DNA from: Pseudomonas sp. K2I15
GTDB lineage: Bacteria; Pseudomonadota; Gammaproteobacteria; Pseudomonadales; Pseudomonadaceae
Assembly (NCBI RefSeq): GCF_002204795.1
Contig: NZ_NIXO01000017.1
Coordinates: 43,374 to 107,373 of the forward strand
Reading direction: 5' to 3'
DNA length: 64,000 bases
The position numbers and the translations under genes were made by a program. The notes under the pieces are model-generated. The model worked only from the letters and a program-made list of their open reading frames with translations. It was not told where the DNA came from and searched no databases. This document shows, one piece after another, positions 37,759 through 46,816 of this stretch; position 1 is the stretch's first letter, and each line of letters starts with the position of its first letter.

Positions 37759-38127
37759 TTACACCACTGCGCCAGCCGTGGCGGGTTCACCGTCGACCAC
37801 TACGTTGTACGGTGCCTGTTCGCGATCACGCAGGCCGTAATCACGAATCACCGAGGTCACGCGCACGCGATAGTCATCGAAGATTTTGTCGCGCCCGGCG
37901 CGCTGGGCCGACAGGTGGGCTGTCACGTTGCGCCACTGCACCACCGCTTCTTCATCGCGCCAGGTGGTGACCGACATCACCTTTTTGGGGTTCAGCGTGC
38001 TTTGAAAGCACTCGACGGAGATAAACCCATCCATGGGTTCAAGCAGCGGGGTCAGCTTGTTGACCAGGTCAACATAGGTCTCACCCTGGCCTGGCAGTGC
38101 CTGCAACTCAAACAAAACAACGATCAT
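37759..38127 (-). CDS. Antibiotic biosynthesis monooxygenase (ABM) domain protein
   Basis: A 122-aa dimeric alpha+beta-barrel protein of the ABM fold: MIVVLFELQALPGQGETYVD, then DGFISVECFQSTLNPKKVMS, and VTTWRDEEAVVQWRNVTAHL. Members include cofactor-free monooxygenases and small-molecule-modifying enzymes. ATG 38127 is preceded by GAGGAGT. It is the last gene of the leftward aurF-like operon, so it may act late in the same pathway. A C-terminal extension (YRVRVTSVIRDYGLRDREQA) is present. Confidence 0.83.
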   Translation of the reverse strand: MIVVLFELQALPGQGETYVDLVNKLTPLLEPMDGFISVECFQSTLNPKKVMSVTTWRDEEAVVQWRNVTAHLSAQRAGRDKIFDDYRVRVTSVIRDYGLRDREQAPYNVVVDGEPATAGAVV

Positions 38128-38205
38128 TTTTGACTCCTCATCCTTGATGGTATTTTCAAGTGGTTTTACACGGTGCAAATGCGGGGGGCGGTTGCCCGAC
38201 CGCCT

Positions 38206-38916
38206 TTAGTGTTTTATCGGCGTGCCCAGGTTATTCAGCCAGCCCCGCATCACGTTGCCCGCAGCGCGGGTCAGGCGGTCGCCCAGGTGAATGGCCTCGC
38301 TGCGCAACGCCACGGGGTCGATGCCGGTTTGAGCCAGTTCACTGGCATGGCCAACCAGCCATTGCTCGATGTTAGCGGTATCGGCTTCGAGGTGAAATTG
38401 CAGGCCCAGAATCGTGTTGCCCACGGCGAACGCTTGATGAGCACCCACCGGGGTACTGGCCAGCAGCACAGCGCCTTGCGGCACATCGAACTGGTCGCCG
38501 TGCCAGTGCAGCACGGGGGTGTCCATCAGTGCGGCGAGCGGCGAGTCTTGACCCGCCGCGGTCAGGGTCAGTGGTGAAAAACCGATCTCCTTGACCCCCA
38601 TCGGGTACACGTTCGCCTGCATGGCCCGGGCGATCAATTGCGCACCGAGGCAGATGCCCAACAGGGGATTCCCGGAAGCAACGCGCTGGCGCACCAGCTT
38701 CAATTCGTCGTGCAAAAACGGATACAGCTGCTCGTCATGGGCGCCGATAGGGCCGCCGAGTACGATCAGCAAGTCGGCCTGCAACACCTGCTCGCTGTAG
38801 ATGGCGTCGACCGTGGGGTCCAGGTAAATCAGCGTATAGCCTTCCTCGGCCAGAACGGCATCCAGGGTGCCAACGTCTTCGAAGTGAATGTGGCGCAATG
38901 CAATGGCAGTTTTCAT
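38206..38916 (-). CDS. Class I glutamine amidotransferase
   Basis: A 236-aa GuaA-like amidotransferase. The nucleophile is Cys in GNPLLGICLGAQLIARAM, and the His/Glu pair is in GLQFHLEAD. It lacks a synthetase domain, so it either delivers ammonia to a partner or hydrolyses a gamma-glutamyl bond. It lies 37 bases after the reductase gene and 78 before the ABM gene on the same strand, indicating one operon. Confidence 0.87.
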   Translation of the reverse strand: MKTAIALRHIHFEDVGTLDAVLAEEGYTLIYLDPTVDAIYSEQVLQADLLIVLGGPIGAHDEQLYPFLHDELKLVRQRVASGNPLLGICLGAQLIARAMQANVYPMGVKEIGFSPLTLTAAGQDSPLAALMDTPVLHWHGDQFDVPQGAVLLASTPVGAHQAFAVGNTILGLQFHLEADTANIEQWLVGHASELAQTGIDPVALRSEAIHLGDRLTRAAGNVMRGWLNNLGTPIKH

Positions 38917-38953
38917 GGAAAAACCCGGTTGTTGAAGTAAGGGCGGTAACGGT

Positions 38954-40015
38954 TCATGCCGTGGTGGTGAGGTCGACCTTGATCGTGCCGGACTGCGGGA
39001 AGGTGCAGCAGGCGAGGGCGTAGCCTTCGTCTTTGTCCTTGTCCGTCAGGCAAAAGTCGGGCTCAAGGGTGTAGTGCCCCTGCGACACCTTCAGCCGGCA
39101 GTGACCGCAGATGCCGGCGCGGCACAGGCTGCGCACCGCAATACCGCTGGTTTCGAGCATATCCAGCAAACTCTTGCCGGCGGCTGGCTCCAGCACTTGA
39201 TCGTTGTGGTTCAAGTGCAGGCGCAGTGGCGCGTCGGTCGAGGCCTCGCTCTGTGGGGCCGCGACCGGCGCGACCGGTGGCGTGAATGACTCGACCAGCA
39301 AGCGGCTGGCGGGGAACATTGCCTGTGTGTATTCGCGCATGCCTTGGGCGAAGCCATAGCTACCGCAGATCACCACGCTCTCGGGGTTACCCAGCTGGCT
39401 CAAGTCCTGGGCTTGGGGGCGACCGGCGCTGAAGTGTCCGTTGTTGTTGACCGCTTCGCGGGTGACGAACACCTGCAAGGAGAACCACGAGGTGGTCAGC
39501 TCAAGCTCCAGCAACTCATGTAGAAACGAAATCTCGGCGATGGACGGCACACACAGCAGCAGGCTCACATCGGGCACCGCCAGTCCGCGTCGTGAGTGAT
39601 CGACCAGGCCACGCAGCAATGCAATCGGCAAGGTGATGCCGATGCCGCCGGCGAGCATGCCGACCTGTCGGCAGCCCAGAATCGACTTCAGCGAAATGTC
39701 ACCCGTCACAAACTGCACCGAGGTGCTCGAGCCGGCTTGCAGCGTGGCGTGCAACTGGTCCGAAACCCCGCCATGGCCTTCGCGCTTGACCGCAATGTCG
39801 AACCGGTCGGCGCCGCGCTTGCGGGTGATCGAATACAGCCGCTGGTGATGGGTGCCCGCCATGTCAGCGGCGTGCAGGGCCACGTGTTTGCCTGCCTCCA
39901 GGCTGTCGAGGAATTCGGCGGGTGCATCCACCGCGCGCAGGGTGAAGACTTTTACGTTAGCCGTTTCAATGCTCACGTGTTCGCACAGTGCCTGGTGGGA
40001 CGTCATGGCATTCAT
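38954..40015 (-). CDS. Flavin reductase fused to a plant-type [2Fe-2S] ferredoxin
   Basis: A 353-aa NAD(P)H oxidoreductase. An FAD-binding domain contains RLYSITRK, an NAD(P) domain starts at MLAGGIGITLPIALLRGL, and a C-terminal ferredoxin contains CRAGICGHC and a distal cysteine in YALACC. The layout is that of phenoxybenzoate-dioxygenase-type reductases. It overlaps the diiron oxygenase by 4 bases, so it is almost certainly its electron donor. The last cysteine region CLTDKDKDEGYALACC is typical of a complete cluster site. Confidence 0.9.
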   Translation of the reverse strand: MNAMTSHQALCEHVSIETANVKVFTLRAVDAPAEFLDSLEAGKHVALHAADMAGTHHQRLYSITRKRGADRFDIAVKREGHGGVSDQLHATLQAGSSTSVQFVTGDISLKSILGCRQVGMLAGGIGITLPIALLRGLVDHSRRGLAVPDVSLLLCVPSIAEISFLHELLELELTTSWFSLQVFVTREAVNNNGHFSAGRPQAQDLSQLGNPESVVICGSYGFAQGMREYTQAMFPASRLLVESFTPPVAPVAAPQSEASTDAPLRLHLNHNDQVLEPAAGKSLLDMLETSGIAVRSLCRAGICGHCRLKVSQGHYTLEPDFCLTDKDKDEGYALACCTFPQSGTIKVDLTTTA

Positions 40016-40974
40016 GCGCGTGCCTTCTCGCCCAAGGTTTCAATGGCATGCCCGGCACTGCTGAGGCCGTTGCCGGTCAAGCCGATCCGGTCGATCAGGG
40101 CTTCGAGCGAGTCGGTGTAGACGCTGATTTCGTTGTTGTCGCCCACGTCATGCAGGATCTCGCCGGCATGGGGGAAATCCAGCATCGAAAACACGGTGGA
40201 CCATGCGCCCATTTCGTTATTGGCGAACATCTGCACCGTGCGCAGGATGATCGAGCGCAGGTACTCGCGTTCCTTGCGGCTCAGGCCATTGACGATGTCG
40301 GAGGCGACGAAGCTGAAGACGCTGGAATGGCTCCACTCGTCGATGGCATGGGTGCGCGTGACCTCATGGCACACCGCCTGAATGCTGGCGTCCTCGGCCA
40401 TGGTCTTGAGGTAGTCGGTGATCAGCGTTTCGCTGGCGCACGCGACGCCGAAGCGGGTCAGGCGGCGCTCCCATTCGGCGGTGCAGTTGGCCAGGAGCGC
40501 CTCGCGCCAGGTCACCAGATTGAAGGCGCTGAAATCCAGCGGGGCGAGTTTGCGCATGTCATAGATATAGTTGCAGGCCATGATGGACATGCGCGTGTGC
40601 AGGGCTTCGTCGAGCAGTGCCTGAGACATCACGTCCTGCAGCAGGGCGCGGTTGTTGCTCGGCGGCGGGGTCTTGATAATGTCCTCGCAGGCAGGCACCA
40701 CCACATTGCATTCGATGTAGATGGTCTTGAGGTTGTAGATGCCCCATGCGTAGGACAGGCATTTGGATTGCAGGTCCTTTGGGGCTTCGAGCCAGGCCTG
40801 GTGATGACGAAACGGCAGCAGCGACAGGCTGAAGTCGTGCTTGTCGGCATCAAAGGCGAGGCCCCAGTAGTTCGGTTGCGGGTTGTTGACGGCGGCGCGG
40901 GTTTTCCAGAGCGTGGACAGTTTGTCCAGCATGTTTTTTACCACGTCATCGGTACCACAGTTCAAACGTTCCAT
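40012..40974 (-). CDS. AurF-type diiron N-oxygenase
   Basis: A 320-aa protein with the complete double diiron motif of p-aminobenzoate N-oxygenase AurF, E-X(28-37)-D-E-x-x-H twice. Site 1 is E88 then DEALH at 122-126 (33 residues between), site 2 is E182 then DEWSH at 212-216 (29 between). The family converts amines to hydroxylamines, nitroso or nitro groups. It heads the leftward operon with its reductase. No NRPS or PKS is nearby. Identification rests on the motif spacing; overall sequence is not one I recognise, and the substrate is unknown. Confidence 0.82.
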   Translation of the reverse strand: MERLNCGTDDVVKNMLDKLSTLWKTRAAVNNPQPNYWGLAFDADKHDFSLSLLPFRHHQAWLEAPKDLQSKCLSYAWGIYNLKTIYIECNVVVPACEDIIKTPPPSNNRALLQDVMSQALLDEALHTRMSIMACNYIYDMRKLAPLDFSAFNLVTWREALLANCTAEWERRLTRFGVACASETLITDYLKTMAEDASIQAVCHEVTRTHAIDEWSHSSVFSFVASDIVNGLSRKEREYLRSIILRTVQMFANNEMGAWSTVFSMLDFPHAGEILHDVGDNNEISVYTDSLEALIDRIGLTGNGLSSAGHAIETLGEKARA

Positions 40975-41130
40975 GTTTCAACTCCACGGAAATCGGCTAT
41001 TGGTGTTCGGTTTTACCGTACAGTCCTTGCAAAAATAACCGGCCCGCACAGCGCTCGGGTGCAGCGCAATAAATGCGGGACGGTGCCCTTCAAGTTTGCG
41101 GCAAAAAACCGCGGGTGCTTTTGACCCAAG

Positions 41131-42345
41131 TCATTTGAATGCCACTTTGAGTGCCATCAATTTTCGAGTCCTGGCCATGGATCGCTCCTGCATCAGGGTC
41201 AGCACAACGGTCAGGCCCATGAAGGCGGCGCTGGCCCAGAAAATTGCGTCGGGGTGGCCTTGGTCGAGCAGCCAGCCGAACCCGACGGGGCCGATGGCGC
41301 CACCGATATTGAAACCGGTAGAGACGATGCCGAAGGTTTTGCCTTCGGCGCCCTTTGGGGCGGCCGCACGTACCAGCATGTCGCGGGACGGTGCGATCAC
41401 CCCGGTCAGGAAACCCGCTGCCCCCAGCACGATCAGCAATGCCGGCTCGCTCAAGCGTGCCGTGGCAACCAGCAGCATCAGCACGCTGGCCAAGGCAAAC
41501 GCGCTGGCTGCCACTACGCCATGGCGACGGGTTCGGTCGGCCAAGGCGCCCCCCGCCAGCACGCCGAAGGCGCTGGCAAAGAGGAAGGCGGTCAACGCCG
41601 AGTTGGCCCAAGTCAAGGCCACGCCCTGGCCTTGCATCAGGGCGGCGACCGAGAACTTCTCAATCGCACCGGTGCTCAGGTTCAGCAGCACGAACAACAG
41701 GGTCAGGCTAAGCACCATGGGCGAGAGCAGTGATAGGCGACGCAGGCCGAGGGGCGTCGGGTCGGCAGCGGGATTGACGTGACTGACCCAGGCCGGTGCG
41801 CAGCCACCGATCCACAACAGCGCCAGCGCGGCAAACCCCACCAGTGCCGCCGCTGCGAAGGCCATGGCCGGGCTGCTCGCCACCGCGATACCCAGCAAAA
41901 ACACAGGGGCTACGGCCGCGCCAAGGAAACCGGCAAAGGTATGCACGGAGAACGCCTTACCAATGTGGGCAGGGTCAATGTGTCGGGACAGCAGGGCGTA
42001 GTCGGCCGGGTGATAAATGGCATTGGCGACGCCGGCCAGCGCCATGCCGACCAACAAACAGGTGTAGCCGGGCAAGAGTGCAATCAGCAGGAAACTGCTG
42101 CTGCCCAGTGCCAGCGCGACCAACAGCAAGCGCCTGGCACCGTAGCGGTCTACGGCAAACCCCGTGGGCGCCTGTAGCAGCGCCGTGACGATATTGAACA
42201 GGCTCAACGCCAGGCCCAACTCGACATAATCCACGTTGAAAAAAGCCGGAAGCAGGGGGAACAACGCCGCCAGCACCATGATGTGCAAATGACTGACAAA
42301 GTGCGCTACGGCGACCTGAGGCAACAACCCGATACGAATCGTCAT
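41131..42345 (-). CDS. MFS transporter, fosmidomycin-resistance-like
   Basis: A 404-aa major facilitator with twelve membrane segments. FAVDRYGARRLLLVALALGS is the helix 2-3 motif, and GVANAIYHPADYALLS is typical of the Fsr-type drug efflux subfamily. The C-terminal half has GFLTGVIAPSRDMLVRAAAP. It is transcribed towards the aurF-like operon with a 156-base gap, and divergently from the SHMT paralogue. Export of the cluster product is the natural guess; uptake is not excluded. Confidence 0.83.
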   Translation of the reverse strand: MTIRIGLLPQVAVAHFVSHLHIMVLAALFPLLPAFFNVDYVELGLALSLFNIVTALLQAPTGFAVDRYGARRLLLVALALGSSSFLLIALLPGYTCLLVGMALAGVANAIYHPADYALLSRHIDPAHIGKAFSVHTFAGFLGAAVAPVFLLGIAVASSPAMAFAAAALVGFAALALLWIGGCAPAWVSHVNPAADPTPLGLRRLSLLSPMVLSLTLLFVLLNLSTGAIEKFSVAALMQGQGVALTWANSALTAFLFASAFGVLAGGALADRTRRHGVVAASAFALASVLMLLVATARLSEPALLIVLGAAGFLTGVIAPSRDMLVRAAAPKGAEGKTFGIVSTGFNIGGAIGPVGFGWLLDQGHPDAIFWASAAFMGLTVVLTLMQERSMARTRKLMALKVAFK

Positions 42346-42434
42346 GGCGAAACCTGTGTGATGAGCATGGCAAAACCGGCGCAGAGCTTAATGAGCCAAT
42401 GGTTTTGCGCGATAGTCCATTACCGATGAGTCCA

Positions 42435-42446
42435 CCAGACCACTTT
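42435..42446 (-). promoter_or_regulatory. MocR-type motif, copy a
   Basis: Read on the minus strand it is AAAGTGGTCTGG, followed by GTGGACTC as a second partial repeat. It lies in the 259-base divergent region between the MFS gene and the SHMT paralogue. It resembles the AAAGTGGNCTA-type sites I recall for MocR/PdxR regulators. Confidence 0.5.
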
Positions 42447-42508
42447 GAATGGCTGCGATTTCACGACGTTTGCCTCTGCGTAGAGGTGTGGCAGTGGCAT
42501 TGAGTGCG

Positions 42509-42517
42509 GTGGTCTGG
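42509..42517 (+). promoter_or_regulatory. MocR-type motif, copy b
   Basis: GTGGTCTGG within GTGC-GGTGGTCTG-GCAC lies 88 bases before the SHMT-like ATG, in the opposite orientation to copy a. It would suit control of the rightward promoter. Confidence 0.45.
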
Positions 42518-42604
42518 CACGTCGGCACGAACTGGTATGGTTGGCCAGCCCGTGGGCGGCTAGGGTAGTGCGGCTGTTATCGGGCGTTTACACAGGGAGT
42601 GAAC

Positions 42605-43903
42605 ATGGCGCATATCGCTTATCGAGAAGGCCACGCGTTGCCAGGGGTCAGTGGCGTTGCGCTGCCCCAGGTGGACGGGGAGGTTTGGCGCGCCATCGAC
42701 GCCGAGCGTCAGCGCCAGATACAGTCAATCGAGCTGATCGCCGCTGAAAACGTAGTCAGTCGTGCGGTGCTCGAGGCGCAAGGGTCAGTGCTGACCAACA
42801 AATACGCCGAGGGCTACCCCGGGCGTCGTTATTACGCCAGTTGCTGCAATGTCGATGCAATTGAAGAACTCGCCATCGAGCGGGCCAGGCAACTGTTCAG
42901 CTGTGCCTATGCCAACTTGCAACCCCATTCGGGCAGCCAGGCCAACCAGGCTGTGTTTCTGGCTTTGCTGGCGCCGGGGGACAAGATCCTGGGCCTGGAC
43001 CTCAAGTCCGGTGGGCACTTGTCCCATGGTGCTGCGTTCAACTTGTCCGGGCGCTGGTTTCAGGCCCTCAGCTATGGCGTGCACCCGGTGACCCATAGGG
43101 TCGACATGGATCAGGTCGAGCAGATCGCCCGACAAGAACGCCCGCGCCTGATCATCGCAGGGGCCTCGGCGTATTCACGGGCGCTGGATTTCGCCCGTTT
43201 TCGTGCGATTGCCGACGAGGTGGGGGCGTTCCTGATGGCCGACATCGTCCACGTCGCTGGGCTGGTCGCCGGAGGGGCGTATCCGTCTCCAGTGCCATTC
43301 GCCCACGTCACCACCCTCAGCACCCACGCCACGTTGCGCGGCCCGCGTGGCGGGATGATCCTGTGCAATGAGCAGGCCATTGCGCAGAAGATCAATGCGG
43401 CGGTGTTCCCCGGCCTGCAGGGCGCGCCACTGATGCACTCCGTTGCGGCCAAGGCCGTGGCGCTGGGCGAAGCATTGCAACCGGCCTTCGGTGCTTATGC
43501 CCACGCTGTAGTCGCCAATGCCCAGGCCTTGTGCGGCCGCTTGGCTGAAGGTGGGCTGTTGGTCGTGTCGGGCGGCACCGACTGTCACTTGGGGGTGATT
43601 GACCTGCGGCCCTGGGGGCTGGTGGGGAATGTCGCCGAGCGTGCGTTGGAGGCCATCGGCATTAGCGTGAACAAAAACGTTGTGCCCGGTGACGAGGTCA
43701 AGCCCACCGTGACATCCGGCATTCGTCTGGGCAGTGCGACATGCACTTCGCGTGGCATGGGGGTCGATGAGTTCAGAGAGATCGGCGACATGATTCTGGC
43801 CATGCTCGGTGGCGTTCGCAGCGGTGCCCTCGACGGCCGCACTGAACGCTCGATTCGTGAAGGCATCGGCGACCTGACCAAGCGTTTCAAGCTGCCGTAT
43901 TAA
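42605..43903 (+). CDS. Serine hydroxymethyltransferase paralogue lacking the PLP lysine
   Basis: A 432-aa protein of full SHMT length, colinear with the intact GlyA at 50257-51522. The Schiff-base lysine of [11 protein letters not shown] is alanine (GCC, 43328-43330; residue 242). The catalytic glutamate of YYSGCEYVD is cysteine (YYASCCNVD, residue 81), and the serine of IASEN is alanine. Retained are GGHLSHG, the aspartate and histidine in ADIVHVAGL and the substrate-carboxylate arginine in TSGIRLG. Loss of the lysine should stop normal catalysis. It may be a regulatory partner of GlyA or have new chemistry. The frame is open and undecayed. ATG 42605 follows GGGAG. Confidence 0.88.
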   Translation: MAHIAYREGHALPGVSGVALPQVDGEVWRAIDAERQRQIQSIELIAAENVVSRAVLEAQGSVLTNKYAEGYPGRRYYASCCNVDAIEELAIERARQLFSCAYANLQPHSGSQANQAVFLALLAPGDKILGLDLKSGGHLSHGAAFNLSGRWFQALSYGVHPVTHRVDMDQVEQIARQERPRLIIAGASAYSRALDFARFRAIADEVGAFLMADIVHVAGLVAGGAYPSPVPFAHVTTLSTHATLRGPRGGMILCNEQAIAQKINAAVFPGLQGAPLMHSVAAKAVALGEALQPAFGAYAHAVVANAQALCGRLAEGGLLVVSGGTDCHLGVIDLRPWGLVGNVAERALEAIGISVNKNVVPGDEVKPTVTSGIRLGSATCTSRGMGVDEFREIGDMILAMLGGVRSGALDGRTERSIREGIGDLTKRFKLPY

Positions 43904-43931
43904 CCGCCTGCGCTTTTTAAAAGGAATTCCA

Positions 43932-44093
43932 ATGCCCGGCATCATCCCCACTGCCCGCCCGTCACGGTTCAGACTGTTCACCACCGCCAAGCCTCAACCC
44001 GTCATCGCGGTTGAATGCCAGAGGCTGCCCAGGCGTGTGCGGATAGCCGCCCAGGCCCAGCAACTGCTGATGAACTATGCCCTGGGCCATTAG
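43932..44093 (+). CDS. 53-aa small ORF after the SHMT paralogue
   Basis: A 53-aa basic peptide beginning MPGIIPTARPSRFRLFTTAK and ending LLMNYALGH. AAGGA (43921-43925) is well spaced for ATG 43932, and the ORF starts 28 bases after the SHMT-like stop, so it is probably cotranscribed. Its stop overlaps the end of the convergent MocR gene by 4 bases. I do not recognise it. It could be a small regulator, a partner protein, or a peptide substrate. Confidence 0.5.
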   Translation: MPGIIPTARPSRFRLFTTAKPQPVIAVECQRLPRRVRIAAQAQQLLMNYALGH

Positions 44094-45586
44094 AGTTTCA
44101 GGGCGTTGGCCAGGCGCAACATGGCGGCTTCGATTTCATATGCGGTCAGGGAGGAGTAGCCCAGCAGCCAGCCCTGTTGCTTCGGTTCGCCCGCGTACAA
44201 GCCGCTGAGGCCGGACAGTTGCACGCCGGCCGTGGCGGCCTGGCGGATGGTTTTTTCCTCGGACCATCCGGCTTTCAGCAAGCAAGGGATTTGCAGCCCG
44301 CCCGGCGGCAGTTCAGCGGTGACCACCGTGCTCAAGTACTTGCCGATGGCATCGTGCATGATCGACCGGCGTCCGGCGTACAGCTTGCGCATGGCCCGGA
44401 CATGCGCGTTGTAATGGCCGTCTTCCATAAAGCGCGCCAGCGTCAGTTGCAGGGTTTGCGGAGTGTGGCCGTCCATCATGCTGCGCGCATAGGTAAAGGG
44501 CTTGACCAGCTCGGCGGGCAGCACCATATACCCCATGCGCAGGCCGGGGTAAAGGGTCTTGCTGAACGTGCCGATGTAGAGCGTGCGCTGATACTTGTCC
44601 AGGCCCTGCACGCACGCGGTGGGTTGCCCGTCGTAATGGAACTCGCTGTCGTAGTCATCCTCGATGATCCACTTGCCTTTTTGCGCCGCCCAATTGATCA
44701 ACTCAAGACGCCGTTCCAGCGGCAACGTCGCGCCGGTGGGGTATTGGTGCGAGGGCGTGACATACACGCAATTGGCGCCGCTGCGGTCGGCGTACAGCAG
44801 GTCGGTGCGGATGCCCTGTTCATCGACATCAATGGGCAGCACCTTGGTTTCGGCGATTTCAAAGGCCTTGCGGGCGCCGTAATAGCCGGGGTTCTCCAGC
44901 AGAATCGGCTTGCCGGCATCCACCAGCAACTGCGCGCACAGGTACAACGCCTGACGCGTACTGCTCAACACCAGCACCTGGTCGGGGGAGCATTTGGCGC
45001 CGCGTTCGAGGTTCAGGTAGGTGGCAATCGCTTTGCGCAGGGGCTCGGCCCCTTGTGGATCGCCATGCAGCAGCACGTTCGCGCGATAGTCCTTCATGAC
45101 CTGGCGCTGCAAACGCTCCCAGACATCCGTCGGGAAGCTGCGGGTTTCCGGCAGGCCGGTGGCGAATGCCTTGATGACTTGCTGATCGCGCACGCCGCCG
45201 GTGTCGAAGATCATCCGCCCGCGTTGGCTGAGTTCGGCGCCCGGTGCGGCGACGCTGCTCCTGACTTCTTGAGCCTTGAGGCGTCGACGGCCGGCACCGC
45301 GCAATTCGACGCCCACTGTGTTGCAGACATAACTGCCGGCGCCTTCGCGGCGCACGATAAACCCGTCCCGATGCAACTGCACATAGGCGTTCTCGACAGT
45401 GTCGCGGGCGCAGCCCAGTGACTTGGACAGCACCCGCGTGGCGGGCAGTTTCAAGCCGGGGGCGAGGGCGCCGTCGAGAATCAGCGCACGCAAGGCACGT
45501 TGGATCCGCTGGTGCAAATCCAGCAACTGAAACTCAGCGTCGTTGAGGCGCATCTTCAGGGTTTCCAGCTCGAAGGTCTTGGCCAT
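44090..45586 (-). CDS. MocR-family (GntR plus aminotransferase) regulator
   Basis: A 498-aa regulator with an N-terminal GntR winged helix (ALAPGLKLPATRVLSKSLGC, RDTVENAYVQLHRDGFIVRR) and a class I aminotransferase-like domain. The PLP lysine is in GTFSKTLYPGLRMGY, and DDYDSEFHY is the aspartate motif. Such proteins sense PLP or PLP-amino acid adducts. It sits between the SHMT paralogue and the serC-like gene and is the obvious regulator of this PLP-rich cluster. Start ATG 45586 is preferred over an upstream extension. A GTGGTCTG motif directly precedes its start codon. Confidence 0.92.
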   Translation of the reverse strand: MAKTFELETLKMRLNDAEFQLLDLHQRIQRALRALILDGALAPGLKLPATRVLSKSLGCARDTVENAYVQLHRDGFIVRREGAGSYVCNTVGVELRGAGRRRLKAQEVRSSVAAPGAELSQRGRMIFDTGGVRDQQVIKAFATGLPETRSFPTDVWERLQRQVMKDYRANVLLHGDPQGAEPLRKAIATYLNLERGAKCSPDQVLVLSSTRQALYLCAQLLVDAGKPILLENPGYYGARKAFEIAETKVLPIDVDEQGIRTDLLYADRSGANCVYVTPSHQYPTGATLPLERRLELINWAAQKGKWIIEDDYDSEFHYDGQPTACVQGLDKYQRTLYIGTFSKTLYPGLRMGYMVLPAELVKPFTYARSMMDGHTPQTLQLTLARFMEDGHYNAHVRAMRKLYAGRRSIMHDAIGKYLSTVVTAELPPGGLQIPCLLKAGWSEEKTIRQAATAGVQLSGLSGLYAGEPKQQGWLLGYSSLTAYEIEAAMLRLANALKL

Positions 45587-45595
45587 GTGGTCTGC
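45587..45595 (+). promoter_or_regulatory. MocR-type motif, copy d
   Basis: GTGGTCTGC directly abuts the MocR start codon in the 135-base divergent region with the serC-like gene. It would suit autoregulation and control of the rightward operon. This copy is shorter than copies a and c. Confidence 0.4.
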
Positions 45596-45721
45596 TCTCT
45601 TTCCATGAATTGGCAGGTAAAGGCAGGCCAGTTTATCCATAGACTCTGGCCCTCGCCACCCCGGGCTTAACCTCGGTGATTACGCACAGGGCGAGCGTTC
45701 TTGAACAGGAGTTACTCAACC

Positions 45722-46805
45722 ATGGCTCGGTCACACAACTTCAGCGCAGGCCCCACCGCGGTGCCGTTGGACGTTCTCACTCAGGCGCACGAGGAGTTTT
45801 TCGATTTTGCCGGAACCGGCATGTCCGTGATGGAGATCAGCCATCGTTCGCAGGTGTTCATGGCGGTGGCCCGTGAAGCCGAACAGGACATGCGCGATAT
45901 CCTCGGGGTGCCGCCTGCCTACAACGTGCTGTTCCTGCAAGGGGGCGCCTCGTTGCAGTTCGCTCAAGTGCCGATGAACCTGATAGGCGATAAAGGCACG
46001 GCGGATTACCTGCACACCGGCCTCTGGTCGGGCAAGGCGATCGAGGCTGCACGGCGCTACTGCGACGTGCGCGTGGCTGCCAGTGCCCACGCGTGCGGTT
46101 TCGACCGCATCCCCCACGCCTCGGACTGGCGCCTTAACGCCGACGCCGCCTACTTGCACTACACCGAGAATGAGACGGTACACGGCGTGCAGTTCATCGA
46201 CACCCCCGCAAGCGACGCGCCGCTGGTGTGCGATGCCTGTTCAAGCCTGCTGTCCAAGCCGATCGACATCGCCCGGCATGGGCTGGTCTATGCCGCCGCG
46301 CAGAAAAACATGGGCGTGGCCGGGTTGACGGTGGTCATCGTGGACCCGGCGTTGCTGGAGCGTTCCCATGCCTTTACCCCGGACATTCTCAACTACGCGC
46401 GCATCAGCGATGCGCAGTCGATGCTCAATACCCCGGCGACCTTCCCCTGGTACCTCACCGGCCTGACGCTCAAGTGGATCAAACGCAGCGGCGGTCTGCA
46501 GGCCCTGCATCAGCGCAACAAGGCCAAGGCGCGAATGCTGTACCGCGCCATCGATGAGAGTGACGGGTTTTATCGCAATGGTGTGCAGTTGCCGTACCGC
46601 TCCATCAACAACGTGCCCTTCCGGCTGGCCGAGGCGGCGCTGGAGAAGGCATTTTTTGCGCAGCGCCGAGCAGGCCGGCCTCAATGGCCTCAAAGGCCAC
46701 GCCAGCGTCGGCGGCCTGCGCGCCAGCCTCTACAACGCTGTTTCAGTGCCTGCGGTCGAGGCGCTGTGCGATTTCATGAACGCGTTTGCGCGTGAGCATG
46801 GCTGA
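45722..46805 (+). pseudogene. serC: Phosphoserine aminotransferase-like gene (serC type) with a frameshift
   Basis: SerC transaminates 3-phosphohydroxypyruvate. The frame from ATG 45722 (after AGGAG) gives the family sequence HNFSAGPTAVPLDVLTQAHE, the PLP lysine in AAAQKNMG, and extends to ALEKAF. It then shifts at a run of six T (46652-46657) into a non-homologous basic tail ending at 46795. The +1 frame encodes the expected end, SAEQAGLNGLKGHASVGGLR, finishing AREHG at 46805. One T fewer restores the whole gene. It is a recent mutation or a sequencing error in a homopolymer. It heads the serC-benE-yggS-argD-glyA operon and would be a paralogue of housekeeping serC. Confidence 0.85.
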
Positions 46806-46816
46806 GCCGACCGCGC

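Noticed and set aside
46645..46665. Programmed ribosomal frameshift in the serC-like gene
   Set aside because: Restoring the frame needs +1, no canonical +1 signal or downstream hairpin is evident, and a homopolymer indel explains it more simply.
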